DNA from: Sphingobacteriales bacterium
GTDB lineage: Bacteria; Bacteroidota; Bacteroidia; Chitinophagales; Chitinophagaceae
DNA: 64,000 nt
NCBI GenBank assembly: GCA_003963365.1
Contig: RXJG01000004.1
Coordinates: forward strand, 904,898 to 968,897
Reading direction: 5' to 3'
Shown here: one piece after another, positions 8,434 through 16,900 of the stretch
How positions within the stretch are numbered: position 1 is the stretch's first letter
Layout: each line of letters begins with the position of its first letter
Notes under the pieces: model-generated
The model's input: the letters and a program-made list of their open reading frames with translations, nothing else
Databases searched by the model: none
Told to the model about the DNA's origin: nothing
Program-made: the position numbers and the translations under genes

Positions 8434-9633
8434 ATGAAAACAGTTTATGTAATTGATGCAGTAAGAACACCCATTGGCAGGTATGGTGGAGCATTAAGCA
8501 ATGTTCGTCCGGATGATTTACTGGCGCATGTGATAAAAGCATTATTGCAACGTAATGTTTCGATTGATGTAAATGCGATTGAAGAGGTGATTGCCGGAGC
8601 CGCTAATCAATCGGGTGAAGACAATCGTAATGTGGCAAGAATGGCTGCTTTGCTGGCAGGCTTGCCAGTAACAGTGGCTGGTGTTACAGTAAACCGGTTA
8701 TGTGCCAGCGGACTGCAATCTATTATGGACGCAGCGAGAGCAATTATGTGTAACCAGGGTGAAATATATATTGCCGGTGGAACAGAAAGTATGACCAGGG
8801 CTCCTTTTGTTATGCCCAAATCAACCGCTGCTTTTCAAAGAGTGAATGATTTTTTTGATACTACACTTGGCTGGCGGATGATCAATAAAAAATTAGCGGA
8901 GCAATATTATCCATATTCAATGGGAGAAACAGCAGAGAACGTGGCGAAACAATGGAATATATCAAGAGAAGAACAGGATGTTTTTGCATTAGCCTCACAA
9001 CAAAAATATTTTACTGCGTTAGAAGCTGGTAAATGGAATGATGAGATCATTGCTGTTGAAACAGAATCAGTAAAAGGTGATAAGATTATTGTGTCAGCCG
9101 ATGAACATCCCCGTCAAACTTCATTGGAGAAATTAGCTGCTTTAAAACCTGCTTTTGCAAAAAACGGAACAGTAACAGCCGGTAATTCTTCCGGTATCAA
9201 TGATGGCGCTGCAGCTATATTACTGGCCAGCGAAGACGCAGTTAAAAAATATAACTTAAAACCAACCGCAAAAATTGTTTCAATGGCTGTTGCTGGTGTT
9301 AATCCTTCCATTATGGGTATTGGTCCGGTGCCTGCCACACAAAAAGTATTGCAACGGGCCGGACTTACAGTCGCTGATTTAGACTTGGTAGAATTAAATG
9401 AAGCTTTTGCCTCACAATCGTTGGCTTGTATAAAAGATTTGGGTTTGGATGCAGCTAAAGTAAATGTGAATGGCGGCGCTATTGCTTTGGGTCACCCATT
9501 GGGCTGCAGTGGTGCAAGAATTTCCACCACACTTTTGCATGAAATGAAAAGACGTAATGCTAAATATGGATTAGCCACAATGTGTGTGGGAGTAGGGCAG
9601 GGTGCTGCAGTAATTTATCAGAACCTGAATTAA
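8434..9633 (+). CDS. Acetyl-CoA acyltransferase / 3-oxoadipyl-CoA-type thiolase
   Basis: This 399-residue thiolase has active-site C90 (NRLCASGLQS), the GHPLGCSG histidine near H354 and the second cysteine near C384 (CVGVGQGAA). Segments such as GEDNRNVARMAALLAGLP and the SMGETAENVAKQW stretch resemble PcaF/PaaJ 3-oxoadipyl-CoA thiolases, so aromatic-acid degradation is possible. No other pca/paa gene is nearby, and an acetyl-CoA acetyltransferase or beta-oxidation thiolase is equally compatible. It is a single gene, divergent from rlmN and convergent with the small exported protein. Confidence 0.9.
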   Translation: MKTVYVIDAVRTPIGRYGGALSNVRPDDLLAHVIKALLQRNVSIDVNAIEEVIAGAANQSGEDNRNVARMAALLAGLPVTVAGVTVNRLCASGLQSIMDAARAIMCNQGEIYIAGGTESMTRAPFVMPKSTAAFQRVNDFFDTTLGWRMINKKLAEQYYPYSMGETAENVAKQWNISREEQDVFALASQQKYFTALEAGKWNDEIIAVETESVKGDKIIVSADEHPRQTSLEKLAALKPAFAKNGTVTAGNSSGINDGAAAILLASEDAVKKYNLKPTAKIVSMAVAGVNPSIMGIGPVPATQKVLQRAGLTVADLDLVELNEAFASQSLACIKDLGLDAAKVNVNGGAIALGHPLGCSGARISTTLLHEMKRRNAKYGLATMCVGVGQGAAVIYQNLN

Positions 9634-9658
9634 ATTGATTTAAAGGATTGGGAGGAAA

Positions 9659-10117
9659 TTAATATTCCACATCGCAATTTCCATCTGTATAAAAAAATAT
9701 TTCTTTTGGCGCCTTGTATTTCTTCCACCAGCACCCAAATGGCACATCCGTTGGGAAATCAACATTAGAAATAACCCTCCATTTATTATTTACTTTTTTG
9801 AGTAATACATAACTGTTGTCATCCATAATGCCGGTTTCGTAATCTTCTTTGTAGGCAGAGTTTTTAAAGTTAGGGGCTTTCCCGTTTTTTTGTTGTGTTT
9901 TAAATTCAATAAAGGCCCATTTGCCATTGCTCTTATAATTTGTTTTATCAATTACAAAAACAACTGACTGATTGTAATACATTGTATCATACAGTGTATG
10001 CATTGCTACTAAATGCTGTTTTCTTTCCTGTGAATTTGGTGTTGGTTGATAAATATTTTGGGCTGTTACTAGCGAAGAAACTAATATAAAGTTTAATACT
10101 ATTAAGAATCCTTTCAT
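9659..10117 (-). CDS. Small exported protein of unknown function
   Basis: The 152-residue product has a typical signal peptide (MKGFLIVLNFILVSSLVTAQ), so it is probably periplasmic. The mature part contains KWAFIEFKTQQKNGKAP and ends with an aromatic-rich segment (FGCWWKKYKAPKEIFFYTDGNCDVEY). No family was recognised. It begins 2 bp after hisS on the same strand and is likely co-transcribed with it, probably without a functional link. Confidence 0.75.
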   Translation of the reverse strand: MKGFLIVLNFILVSSLVTAQNIYQPTPNSQERKQHLVAMHTLYDTMYYNQSVVFVIDKTNYKSNGKWAFIEFKTQQKNGKAPNFKNSAYKEDYETGIMDDNSYVLLKKVNNKWRVISNVDFPTDVPFGCWWKKYKAPKEIFFYTDGNCDVEY

Positions 10118-10119
10118 AG

Positions 10120-11649
10120 TTAAAATTTAAAAGATAATAATTCGTCAAAGTTAATAGTTACCTGTTCTGCTTTAACTAGGTTCTTTACATTGCAAGTACT
10201 ACTTTCTAATTCTTTAGTTCCAATGATAACAGCATACGGTATATTTTTCTTTTCAGCATACTTAAACTGTTTATCAAACTTGGCATTCTCGTGGTAAAGT
10301 TCACAACGAATTCCTTTGCTGCGCAATTGTTGCATCAGTTCAAATGATTTTTTGCTTTCTGCATCACCAAGATTAAAGAATAAAACCTGGGTTCCTGTAT
10401 GTACATCAGCAGGAAATAATTTTAATTCTTCCATCACATCATAAATCCTGTCCACACCAAATGAAATACCAACACCCGGAACATTGGGTACGCCGAATAA
10501 ACCGGTAAGATCATCATATCGTCCACCACCACCGATGCTGCCCATTTGAGCATTCAATGCTTTTGCTTCATAAATAACACCAGTATAATAATTCAATCCT
10601 CTTGCTAATGTAAAATCAAGTTGACAGTTAACGGTTGACGGTTGACAGTAAGCAATAACAAAACTTAATTCCTCTATTCCTTTTTTGCCTGCTTCTGTAT
10701 GACCGAGCAAATTGGTGATATGTGTTAATTTTTCAGTATTTGTTCCACTGATGCTTAAATAATCTTCAATAATTTTTACCTGCCATTCATTTAACCCTCT
10801 TTGAGTTAATTCTTCTTTTACTTTATCCAGACCAATCTTATCTAATTTGTCAATAGCGATAGTAATGTCAATCATTTTATCAGCACCACCACATACCTCT
10901 GCTAATGCTGTTAATATTTTACGGCTGTTCAGTTTTATTTCAACTGCTACACCTAATCTCCTAAAAACTTCTGCATAAATATTAGCCAGTTCCACTTCAT
11001 TAATCAGCGAATAACTTCCTACCACATCAGCATCACACTGGTAAAATTCACGGTATCTTCCTTTCTGCGGTCTGTCTGCTCTCCATACCGGCTGCATCTG
11101 GTAGCGTTTAAAAGGAAAACTTAATTTGCCGTGATTCATTGCCACATAACGGGCAAAAGGAATTGTGAGGTCGTACCTAAGAGCTTTACCAGAAATTTCA
11201 CTTCTTGTTAGCAATAGATTTTTATATGCTACTTCATCTTCTTTAATAAAAGTCTCAAATATTTTAGCTAAAACATCTGGATTAAGATTCCACATCGAAT
11301 TTGAAAAAGGGTTTTCAGATTTGGCAAACTCTTTTTCATTTTCTTTTAGAAATTCAATTGTTTCATAACTGTGCTTAAAGTATTCTTGCAATTGTTTGAA
11401 CAGTTTTATTAATTCCTCTACAAAATCTTTTGAAAATGGATTGCCAGAGTCAAGAATCCTAAATATAAGCTTATCGCCTTCTTCCCCATACTTGCCCATC
11501 AATGTTTCCAGGTTTTCCATAGCAGGCGTTTCCAATGGCTCATAACCATACAGTTCAAATACATTTCTGATCGTTTGAAAAATATATTGTCTTTTTCTTA
11601 CTACCTCAGCTGAAAAATCTCTGGTGCCCTGTGGAATTCCCGGTTTCAT
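10120..11649 (-). CDS. hisS: Histidyl-tRNA synthetase
   Basis: This class II synthetase of 509 residues charges tRNA-His. Visible motifs: motif 1 region (PLETPAMENLETL), KALRYDLTIPFARYV, motif 2 (RYQMQPVWRADRPQKGRYREFYQCD), LDFTLARGLNYYTG and motif 3 GGGGRYDDLTGLFG, then the anticodon-binding domain. Two oddities stand out. An extra ~60-80-residue, helix-rich segment lies at about 72-152, between the RILDSG strand and KALRYDL. Nine residues (335-343, CQPSTVNCQ) are encoded by a TTGACAGTTAACGG-type repeat that elsewhere in this genome looks intergenic. The reading frame is intact. It lies between a tyrosine phosphatase and an exported protein in one minus-strand unit. Confidence 0.96.
   Translation of the reverse strand: MKPGIPQGTRDFSAEVVRKRQYIFQTIRNVFELYGYEPLETPAMENLETLMGKYGEEGDKLIFRILDSGNPFSKDFVEELIKLFKQLQEYFKHSYETIEFLKENEKEFAKSENPFSNSMWNLNPDVLAKIFETFIKEDEVAYKNLLLTRSEISGKALRYDLTIPFARYVAMNHGKLSFPFKRYQMQPVWRADRPQKGRYREFYQCDADVVGSYSLINEVELANIYAEVFRRLGVAVEIKLNSRKILTALAEVCGGADKMIDITIAIDKLDKIGLDKVKEELTQRGLNEWQVKIIEDYLSISGTNTEKLTHITNLLGHTEAGKKGIEELSFVIAYCQPSTVNCQLDFTLARGLNYYTGVIYEAKALNAQMGSIGGGGRYDDLTGLFGVPNVPGVGISFGVDRIYDVMEELKLFPADVHTGTQVLFFNLGDAESKKSFELMQQLRSKGIRCELYHENAKFDKQFKYAEKKNIPYAVIIGTKELESSTCNVKNLVKAEQVTINFDELLSFKF
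10621..10649 (-). repeat. Spacer-type TTGACAG repeat inside hisS
   Basis: On the + strand TTGACAGTTAACGG is followed by TTGACGGTTGACAGT: three TTGAC(A/G)G words in 29 bp. Related words (TTGACAG, TGACAGATGGCAG) fill the gap at 42530-42600. The repeat adds hisS codons 335-343 in frame. Confidence 0.7.
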
Positions 11650-11673
11650 TTATTATTAAGTTGTAATTAATCT

Positions 11674-12141
11674 TCAAATTTTCAAATCAACATATTTACC
11701 AATTATTGCTTCACATGCTTTATCAATCATCTTAAATACTTCATGATATCCTTCTTCAGTTCCAAACCACGGGTCAGGTACAGCACGGTTTTGTCCGGGA
11801 TAAATTTCATTCAGCAGCAGGTCAACTTTATTTTCATTCCAATACTTACCGCTTATTCTTCTTACATCATTATAATTGCTGCTGTCCATCACATAAATAA
11901 AATCAAAGACTTCAAAATCCTCTTTAACAAATTGCCTTGCTCTCTGGTTACTTATATCTATACCATTCAATTTAGCTACTTTCTGACTCAACCGGTGCGG
12001 TGGCTCACCCGTATGATATGCACCGGTGCCGGCACTTTCCACACTCCACTGCAAACCTGCCTGCCATGCTTTATGTTGTAATATTCCTTCGGCTAACGGG
12101 CTGCGGCAAATATTGCCCAGGCATACCATCAAAATCTTCAT
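11674..12141 (-). CDS. Low-molecular-weight protein-tyrosine phosphatase
   Basis: The 155-residue protein has the LMW-PTP P-loop at the N-terminus (VCLGNICRSPLAEG, CX5R with nucleophile C7 and R13) and the general-acid loop VPDPWFG. It dephosphorylates phosphotyrosine, often in control of exopolysaccharide or stress signalling. A -7 box (TATCTTTG) ends 5 bp before the ATG, suggesting a near-leaderless transcript that continues into hisS (24 bp gap). It is divergent from tonB. Confidence 0.92.
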   Translation of the reverse strand: MKILMVCLGNICRSPLAEGILQHKAWQAGLQWSVESAGTGAYHTGEPPHRLSQKVAKLNGIDISNQRARQFVKEDFEVFDFIYVMDSSNYNDVRRISGKYWNENKVDLLLNEIYPGQNRAVPDPWFGTEEGYHEVFKMIDKACEAIIGKYVDLKI

Positions 12142-12146
12142 GGCGA

Positions 12147-12154
12147 CAAAGATA
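12147..12154 (-). promoter_or_regulatory. -7 promoter box of the tyrosine phosphatase / hisS unit
   Basis: TATCTTTG on the minus strand matches TAnnTTTG and ends 5 bp upstream of the ATG. The two 14-bp repeats directly upstream occupy the place where the -33 element would be expected. Confidence 0.5.
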
Positions 12155-12181
12155 GTTTGCAGTCAGCAGTTTGCAGTCAGC
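12154..12181. repeat. Tandem 14-bp direct repeat in the ptp-tonB divergent gap
   Basis: AGTTTGCAGTCAGC occurs twice back to back. About 20 bp further on, the words GCCAACTGCCGGC and ACTGTCAACC look like degenerate complements. The gap therefore has the same left-word/right-word design as other spacers in the window. Confidence 0.65.
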
Positions 12182-12282
12182 AATGCTGAATTTATTGCCA
12201 ACTGCCGGCTGGATACTGTCAACCTGGTTTTTCAACTTATGGAATTCAATAACGCCCTGCATCTGTATATAAAAGTTAAGCC

Positions 12283-13119
12283 ATGACTACCCAAAACATT
12301 TTAACCGCCGACGTTCTCGACATTGTATTTGAAAACCGTAACAAAGATTATGGAGCTTATCCTCTCCGCAAATATTACGATAAGCGGTTGATCCAATCAC
12401 TTGGCATCATGTTATTATCAGTGGGCTCATTAATCTTATTATCATTTCGCTTTGAAAAAAAGCCAGTGATGAAAGATGATAAACTTAAACCGATTGTTCA
12501 AATTTTTCAATTATCACAAGAGCCGCCTAAGGAAATTAAGGAGCCGGAAAAGATTATTGAAAAACCTGTTCGTCCGTCTAAGCCGGTAGCATCTGTAAAA
12601 GCTACAGACAATATTGCTATTGTACCTGATAATAAAGTCACAGATAATGATAAAGTTCCTGACCAGGCAGATATGGAAGATAAAGCAGTGAGTACTGTAA
12701 ATGCAACTGGTGATAACCTCAACGGACAAACAATTAAGCCCGGTGAAAATAAAAACGGCAATGGTGATTTAGTTGCTGATGAAGAGCCGTTGGATCCCAA
12801 AACTGCGATTGATTATGCAGATGTGCCGCCAACCTATCCCGGTGGTATTGAAGCATTACAAAATTTCCTGCACAAAAATTTACGTACCCCCGGTGAATTG
12901 GAAGCAGGACAGGAAGCAGCTGTAAAGGTAAAATTTGTAGTGAGCTATGATGGTGAAATATATGGATATGAAGTAGTGCAAAGTGCGGGTGATGCTTTTA
13001 ATGGAGAAGTGTTGCGGGTGTTAAAGAAAATGCCCCGCTGGAATCCGGGTAAATACAAAGGCCGGACTGTTTCAGTATACTATATAATTCCGGTAAAATT
13101 CCAGGGAGTGGAAGAGTAA
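12283..13119 (+). CDS. tonB: Energy transducer TonB
   Basis: The 278-residue protein has one transmembrane helix at about 34-55 (LIQSLGIMLLSVGSLILLSF). A Pro/Lys/Glu-rich periplasmic linker (EPPKEIKEPEKIIEKPVRP) and a C-terminal TonB domain at about 195-277 (VKFVVSYDGEIYGYEVVQSAG...PVKFQ) follow. It couples the inner-membrane proton gradient to outer-membrane receptors. ExbB/ExbD genes are not adjacent; upstream is a divergent phosphatase. Downstream are a small membrane protein, a PstS-like lipoprotein and a TPR protein on the same strand. Confidence 0.93.
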   Translation: MTTQNILTADVLDIVFENRNKDYGAYPLRKYYDKRLIQSLGIMLLSVGSLILLSFRFEKKPVMKDDKLKPIVQIFQLSQEPPKEIKEPEKIIEKPVRPSKPVASVKATDNIAIVPDNKVTDNDKVPDQADMEDKAVSTVNATGDNLNGQTIKPGENKNGNGDLVADEEPLDPKTAIDYADVPPTYPGGIEALQNFLHKNLRTPGELEAGQEAAVKVKFVVSYDGEIYGYEVVQSAGDAFNGEVLRVLKKMPRWNPGKYKGRTVSVYYIIPVKFQGVEE

Positions 13120-13125
13120 CCATTT

Positions 13126-13152
13126 AAAACTGCCTCTGACCGGGGCAGTTTT
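13126..13152 (+). terminator. Probable terminator after tonB
   Basis: AAAACTGCC pairs with GGCAGTTTT around a 9-nt loop, but the following T-run is short. It may separate tonB from the next genes only partly. Confidence 0.5.
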
Positions 13153-13230
13153 ATTATTACCACATTGTGACAGAAGTACTCAGCAAACAATTATAAATTT
13201 CATAACTTGCCCAACTCGCTTTTATATATT

Positions 13231-13467
13231 ATGAATACCGAAGAATCAAGAGACAGACGACAGCATCAACAAGGCAAAATGCAGGCTATTCTCGATTATA
13301 CTGTTGGGGTAGCAACCATACTGTTGGGTCTGTTTATTTTTTTTATAAAAAAACTTCCTGTTGAGTTTGAATTTAAAGAACCAGTAATAGCCAATGTATT
13401 TGCTGCCCTCAGTATTTTATATGGTGCGTGGCGTATTTATAGAGGAGTAAAAAAAACAAAAGAATAA
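13231..13467 (+). CDS. Small two-helix membrane protein
   Basis: This 78-residue protein has two hydrophobic helices (VGVATILLGLFIFFI and IANVFAALSILYGAWRIY) after a charged N-terminus (NTEESRDRRQHQQGK). The function is unknown. An upstream TTG at 13207 is possible, but it falls in a TAACTTG -7-like box, so ATG 13231 is preferred. It lies 9 bp before the PstS-like lipoprotein gene and probably belongs to the same envelope-associated unit. Confidence 0.7.
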   Translation: MNTEESRDRRQHQQGKMQAILDYTVGVATILLGLFIFFIKKLPVEFEFKEPVIANVFAALSILYGAWRIYRGVKKTKE

Positions 13468-13476
13468 AAAAGCAGG

Positions 13477-14439
13477 ATGAGGACATTAACAAAACTTTTA
13501 GAAAAGCAATTATACCTGTACCCGGTGGTTTTAGTCTTTTTAATAACAGCAGCAAGTTGCAGGAGCAAACGAATAGATGTTAGTAAAATTCCGACTGACA
13601 CAGATACCAAAGGATCCATCAATATAAGTGTGGATGAAACGTTTAAGCCGGTGATTGATGAACAAATAAAGGTCTTTGAAAGTACATACCCTAAGGCTCA
13701 TATTAATGTAGAGTATAAACCTGAAGCGGATTGTTTTCGTGATCTGGATAGTGCGGGTACAAGAATGATAATAGTAACCCGGGAGCCGGATTCCCTCGAG
13801 AAGGTATATTATCATGATAAGTTACAATACAATCTCACATACGGAATAGTAGCAAGGGATGCCATTGCTGTAATAGTGAACAGGAATAATCCTGATTCCG
13901 TTTTTTCAAGAGAAGATTTACGAAAAATATTGGATGGCAGCTCAGAAAAAAAATACCAGGTTGTATTTGATGGGTTAAAAGCTACCGGAACTGTTCGCTA
14001 TGCAATCGACTCCATTCTGAATGGGAAAAAATTTGACACCAGTGTGGTAAAAGCAGTGGATAACAGTCAGGAAGTGATCAATTATGTAGCTGCCAATACG
14101 AATGCCATTGGCATGGTAGGCGTAAGCTGGATCGGCAATCCCGAAGATCCCGAACAGGTAAAGATGCTGGAAAAGGTGAATATAGCAATGATTAAATGTG
14201 AGATTTGTTTAGAAGAAGAGAAAAATATTTGTTTGAAACCTACACAGCGATTTATACTTTCACGCCAGTATCCGCTTACTAGGGGTCTTTATTACATTGT
14301 TAAAGAGAATTATACCGGTCTTGGCAGAGGGCTTGCAGAATTTATGTGGCAGGACAAAGGTCAATTAATCTTTAAAAGAGCTTATCTTGCTCCGGTACAT
14401 TTGCCATTTATAATTAGAAAAACAAAAATTAATAAATAA
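13477..14439 (+). CDS. PstS-like phosphate-binding-fold lipoprotein
   Basis: The 320-residue protein has a hydrophobic N-terminus ending in a lipobox (ITAASC, Cys near 28). A periplasmic-binding-protein fold follows, resembling PstS-type substrate-binding proteins (SINISVDETFKPVIDEQIKVFE, DAIAVIVNRNNPDSVFSREDLRKIL, NAIGMVGVSW). No PstC, PstA or PstB genes are near, so it is unlikely to feed a classical ABC importer. Its position between tonB and a TPR protein suggests an envelope role linked to TonB energisation. That role is inferred. Confidence 0.85.
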   Translation: MRTLTKLLEKQLYLYPVVLVFLITAASCRSKRIDVSKIPTDTDTKGSINISVDETFKPVIDEQIKVFESTYPKAHINVEYKPEADCFRDLDSAGTRMIIVTREPDSLEKVYYHDKLQYNLTYGIVARDAIAVIVNRNNPDSVFSREDLRKILDGSSEKKYQVVFDGLKATGTVRYAIDSILNGKKFDTSVVKAVDNSQEVINYVAANTNAIGMVGVSWIGNPEDPEQVKMLEKVNIAMIKCEICLEEEKNICLKPTQRFILSRQYPLTRGLYYIVKENYTGLGRGLAEFMWQDKGQLIFKRAYLAPVHLPFIIRKTKINK

Positions 14440-14477
14440 ATTTATCGCAATAAATTTTTTAAACAACAGGATTCAAC

Positions 14478-16238
14478 ATGAAAAGGAAAGCCAGCTTAGT
14501 TGCAGCAATATTGTTTACAGGTAAATTATTACTCGCCCAGTCGGTGGACGATGCAAAACGTTTAATCTATTACGAACGTTTTAAAAGTGCCAGGGATATG
14601 CTGCAGGGTATCGTTAGCAGTACACCCAACAATGCCGATGCTGTGTATTATTTGGGACAAGCGTTAATTGGACTGGAAGATATAGCCGGCGCCAAAAAAG
14701 TTTACCAGGATGGGTTAGCTGCCAACCCCGGTGCAGCCATTTTGCATGTTGGTCTTGGACATGTGTATTATTTTGAAAATAAGCCTAACGATGCAAAAGC
14801 AGAGTTTGAAGGGGCTATTACTGCAACAGGTGGTAAAAATCCAATGGTTTTAAATGCCATTGCACATGCAACCGCCGATACAAAAACGGGTGATTTTAAG
14901 TATGGGGTAGAAAAAGCAAAACAGGCTATTGATGTGGCAAAGAAAAAAGTGGAAGCCGATTATTATGTTAACCTCGGTGATAATTACCGTTCATTAATTA
15001 TGGGTGGTGATGCAAAGCAGGCTTTTGACGCTGCTTTAACCATTAATCCAAAATTGGCAGAGGCAAAGTATAAAGCAGGAAAGATTTATGAAACCCAGAA
15101 CAACAAGGAGATTTTTCTTCCTTTGTATGAAGAAGCAACTCAGTTGGACCCTAACTACGGTCCTGCCTGGAGGGCTTTATATGTATATTGGTATTTCCGC
15201 GATGTGACAAAAGCCGAGACTTATTTTGAAAGTTATGTAAAGGCTTCGGATCAGGACGAAAGGTTAGAATATGACCGTATTGATTTGAAATATGCCCAGG
15301 AAAAATATGATGATGCTATTTCCAGCGCCAATGCATTAGCTGCTAAATTAGGTGCCGGCACTAAAGCAAGATTATATCGTTTATTAGGATATGCTTTTAT
15401 GAAGAAAAACGATTTGGCCTCAGCAAAATCTAACTTCATGACCTTTCTTCAAAAAGCAAAACCAGATGAAGTAACGTCAAGAAACTATGCTGATATAGCG
15501 AAGACCCTTGGTGGTATTGCGGGTAATGAAAAAGATGCTTTTCAATATTATCAAAAAGCCATTGATACCGATACCTTACCTAAAAACAAAAGTGATTTGG
15601 CAAAACAGGCTGCTGATTTAGCAAAAAAACTTGGCGATCCGTTATTGTCTATCGAATGGATGGGTAAGGCGTATAACCTTGCTAAAAACCCTTCCAATGT
15701 TGACTTATATAATCTTGGCAGGGCTTATCTTGATGCCGGAAAGTTCACACAGTGCGACAGCATCGGTAATATGTACTCTGCTAAATATCCTAACCATACA
15801 TATGGATATTATTTACGGGCATTAGCTAACTGGCGGGTGGATACCACTATGGAATTAGGGTCGGCCAATCCTTATTTTCAGAAATTGATTGAAGTGGGCT
15901 CGCCAGACAGTTTAAATAATAAATCGCAGTTAAAACTGGCTTACCGTTATTTTGTTGGTTACTATGCAACAGTTAAAAGAGATTATCCAACAGCGATTAC
16001 CTATTGCGATAAAATATTGAATTTATTCCCGGGTGATGCAGATGCTACCGACCTTAAAACAAAATTGCAGGCTCCGGCACCGGGTCCTAAAAAGACAACG
16101 GGTAATAAAGGAACTTCAGCCGCTAATAACCCAACGATTGAATCAAATGCCGGCTCCAATACGGTTGCAGAAGCTAAAACAAATAATCCTGGCACCAAAA
16201 CAACAACCAGCAAAAGCGCTGCAGCAAAAAAACAATAA
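14478..16238 (+). CDS. Exported tetratricopeptide-repeat protein
   Basis: This 586-residue protein has a signal peptide (MKRKASLVAAILFTGKLLLAQ) and TPR-type helical repeats over about residues 25-530 (for example NADAVYYLGQALIGLEDIAGAKKVYQDGL). The C-terminal tail from about 535 is low-complexity, rich in Thr, Asn, Ala and Lys. TPR arrays scaffold protein complexes. Gene order suggests it works in the periplasm with TonB and the PstS-like lipoprotein. A strong terminator follows, closing the cluster. Confidence 0.87.
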   Translation: MKRKASLVAAILFTGKLLLAQSVDDAKRLIYYERFKSARDMLQGIVSSTPNNADAVYYLGQALIGLEDIAGAKKVYQDGLAANPGAAILHVGLGHVYYFENKPNDAKAEFEGAITATGGKNPMVLNAIAHATADTKTGDFKYGVEKAKQAIDVAKKKVEADYYVNLGDNYRSLIMGGDAKQAFDAALTINPKLAEAKYKAGKIYETQNNKEIFLPLYEEATQLDPNYGPAWRALYVYWYFRDVTKAETYFESYVKASDQDERLEYDRIDLKYAQEKYDDAISSANALAAKLGAGTKARLYRLLGYAFMKKNDLASAKSNFMTFLQKAKPDEVTSRNYADIAKTLGGIAGNEKDAFQYYQKAIDTDTLPKNKSDLAKQAADLAKKLGDPLLSIEWMGKAYNLAKNPSNVDLYNLGRAYLDAGKFTQCDSIGNMYSAKYPNHTYGYYLRALANWRVDTTMELGSANPYFQKLIEVGSPDSLNNKSQLKLAYRYFVGYYATVKRDYPTAITYCDKILNLFPGDADATDLKTKLQAPAPGPKKTTGNKGTSAANNPTIESNAGSNTVAEAKTNNPGTKTTTSKSAAAKKQ

Positions 16239-16281
16239 AAAAAAGACTGATATTTTAATGTAATAAGAATATTAATTTTTC

Positions 16282-16317
16282 AAATCCCCCGGTTACCGGG
16301 GGATTTTTGTTTTTTTA
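16282..16317 (+). terminator. Rho-independent terminator after the TonB/TPR cluster
   Basis: AAATCCCCCGG pairs perfectly with CCGGGGGATTT around a TTA loop, followed by TTGTTTTTTT. It isolates the nuo operon from upstream transcription. Confidence 0.92.
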
Positions 16318-16322
16318 ATTGA

Positions 16323-16352
16323 TTGTTTTTCATTCCCGCTACCTTAATTTTG
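16323..16352 (+). promoter_or_regulatory. Promoter of the nuo operon
   Basis: TTG (16323-16325) is followed after 19 bp by TAATTTTG (16345-16352), an exact TAnnTTTG match. It sits right after a terminator and 25 bp before the nuoA ATG. Confidence 0.75.
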
Positions 16353-16377
16353 CCGCTCAGCAACAAGACCACCAATT

Positions 16378-16785
16378 ATGGATCTATTCTTATTGCAGGT
16401 AACCAATACCGCTGCTGAAGCCAGTACTTCTGCGAATTACTTTCCGATAGGTATACAGTTCTTATTTGCCATTGTTTTTGTGGCAGTAATGATAGCATTA
16501 ACGCATTGGCTTGGTCCTAAGCGTAAAACAGCTGATAAATTAGCCAACTTTGAAAGTGGTATTGAACAAGTGGGTAATGCCCGTCAACCTATGGCTATTA
16601 AATATTTCCTGGTAGCCATTTTGTTCGTTTTATTTGATGTGGAAGTAATTTTCTTTTATCCATATGCTGTTAACTTTAAAAGTTTAGGTTGGGGAGGGTT
16701 TGCCGCCGTGCTGATGTTTGTGGGTTTCTTCCTCGCCGGCTTCTATTATATTATAAAGAAAGGTGCACTAGATTGGGAAGATTAA
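16378..16785 (+). CDS. nuoA: NADH-quinone oxidoreductase subunit A
   Basis: This small membrane subunit of complex I (135 residues) has three hydrophobic helices. Its family signature contains FESGIEQVGNARQPMAIKYFLVAILFVLFDVEVIF, in which the conserved acidic loop and FDVE motif are visible. It helps form the junction between the peripheral arm and the quinone channel. First gene of the 14-subunit operon, 25 bp after a -7 box. Confidence 0.96.
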   Translation: MDLFLLQVTNTAAEASTSANYFPIGIQFLFAIVFVAVMIALTHWLGPKRKTADKLANFESGIEQVGNARQPMAIKYFLVAILFVLFDVEVIFFYPYAVNFKSLGWGGFAAVLMFVGFFLAGFYYIIKKGALDWED

Positions 16786-16900
16786 CACAATGTGCTGGTG
16801 TGATGATTTGAAAATGTGATGATGAAACTTTTAAGATGGGAAGTTGTTATAAAGGTATCATCTCCAAATCATCAAATTAACTAATAATCAAATTGATTTT
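16786..16900. repeat. Inverted-word spacer nuoA-nuoB
   Basis: The left part repeats (G)TGATGATTTGAAAATGTGATGATG. The right part carries the complementary words TCATCTCCAAATCATCAAATT and AATCAAATTG. It is non-coding on both strands. Confidence 0.6.
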
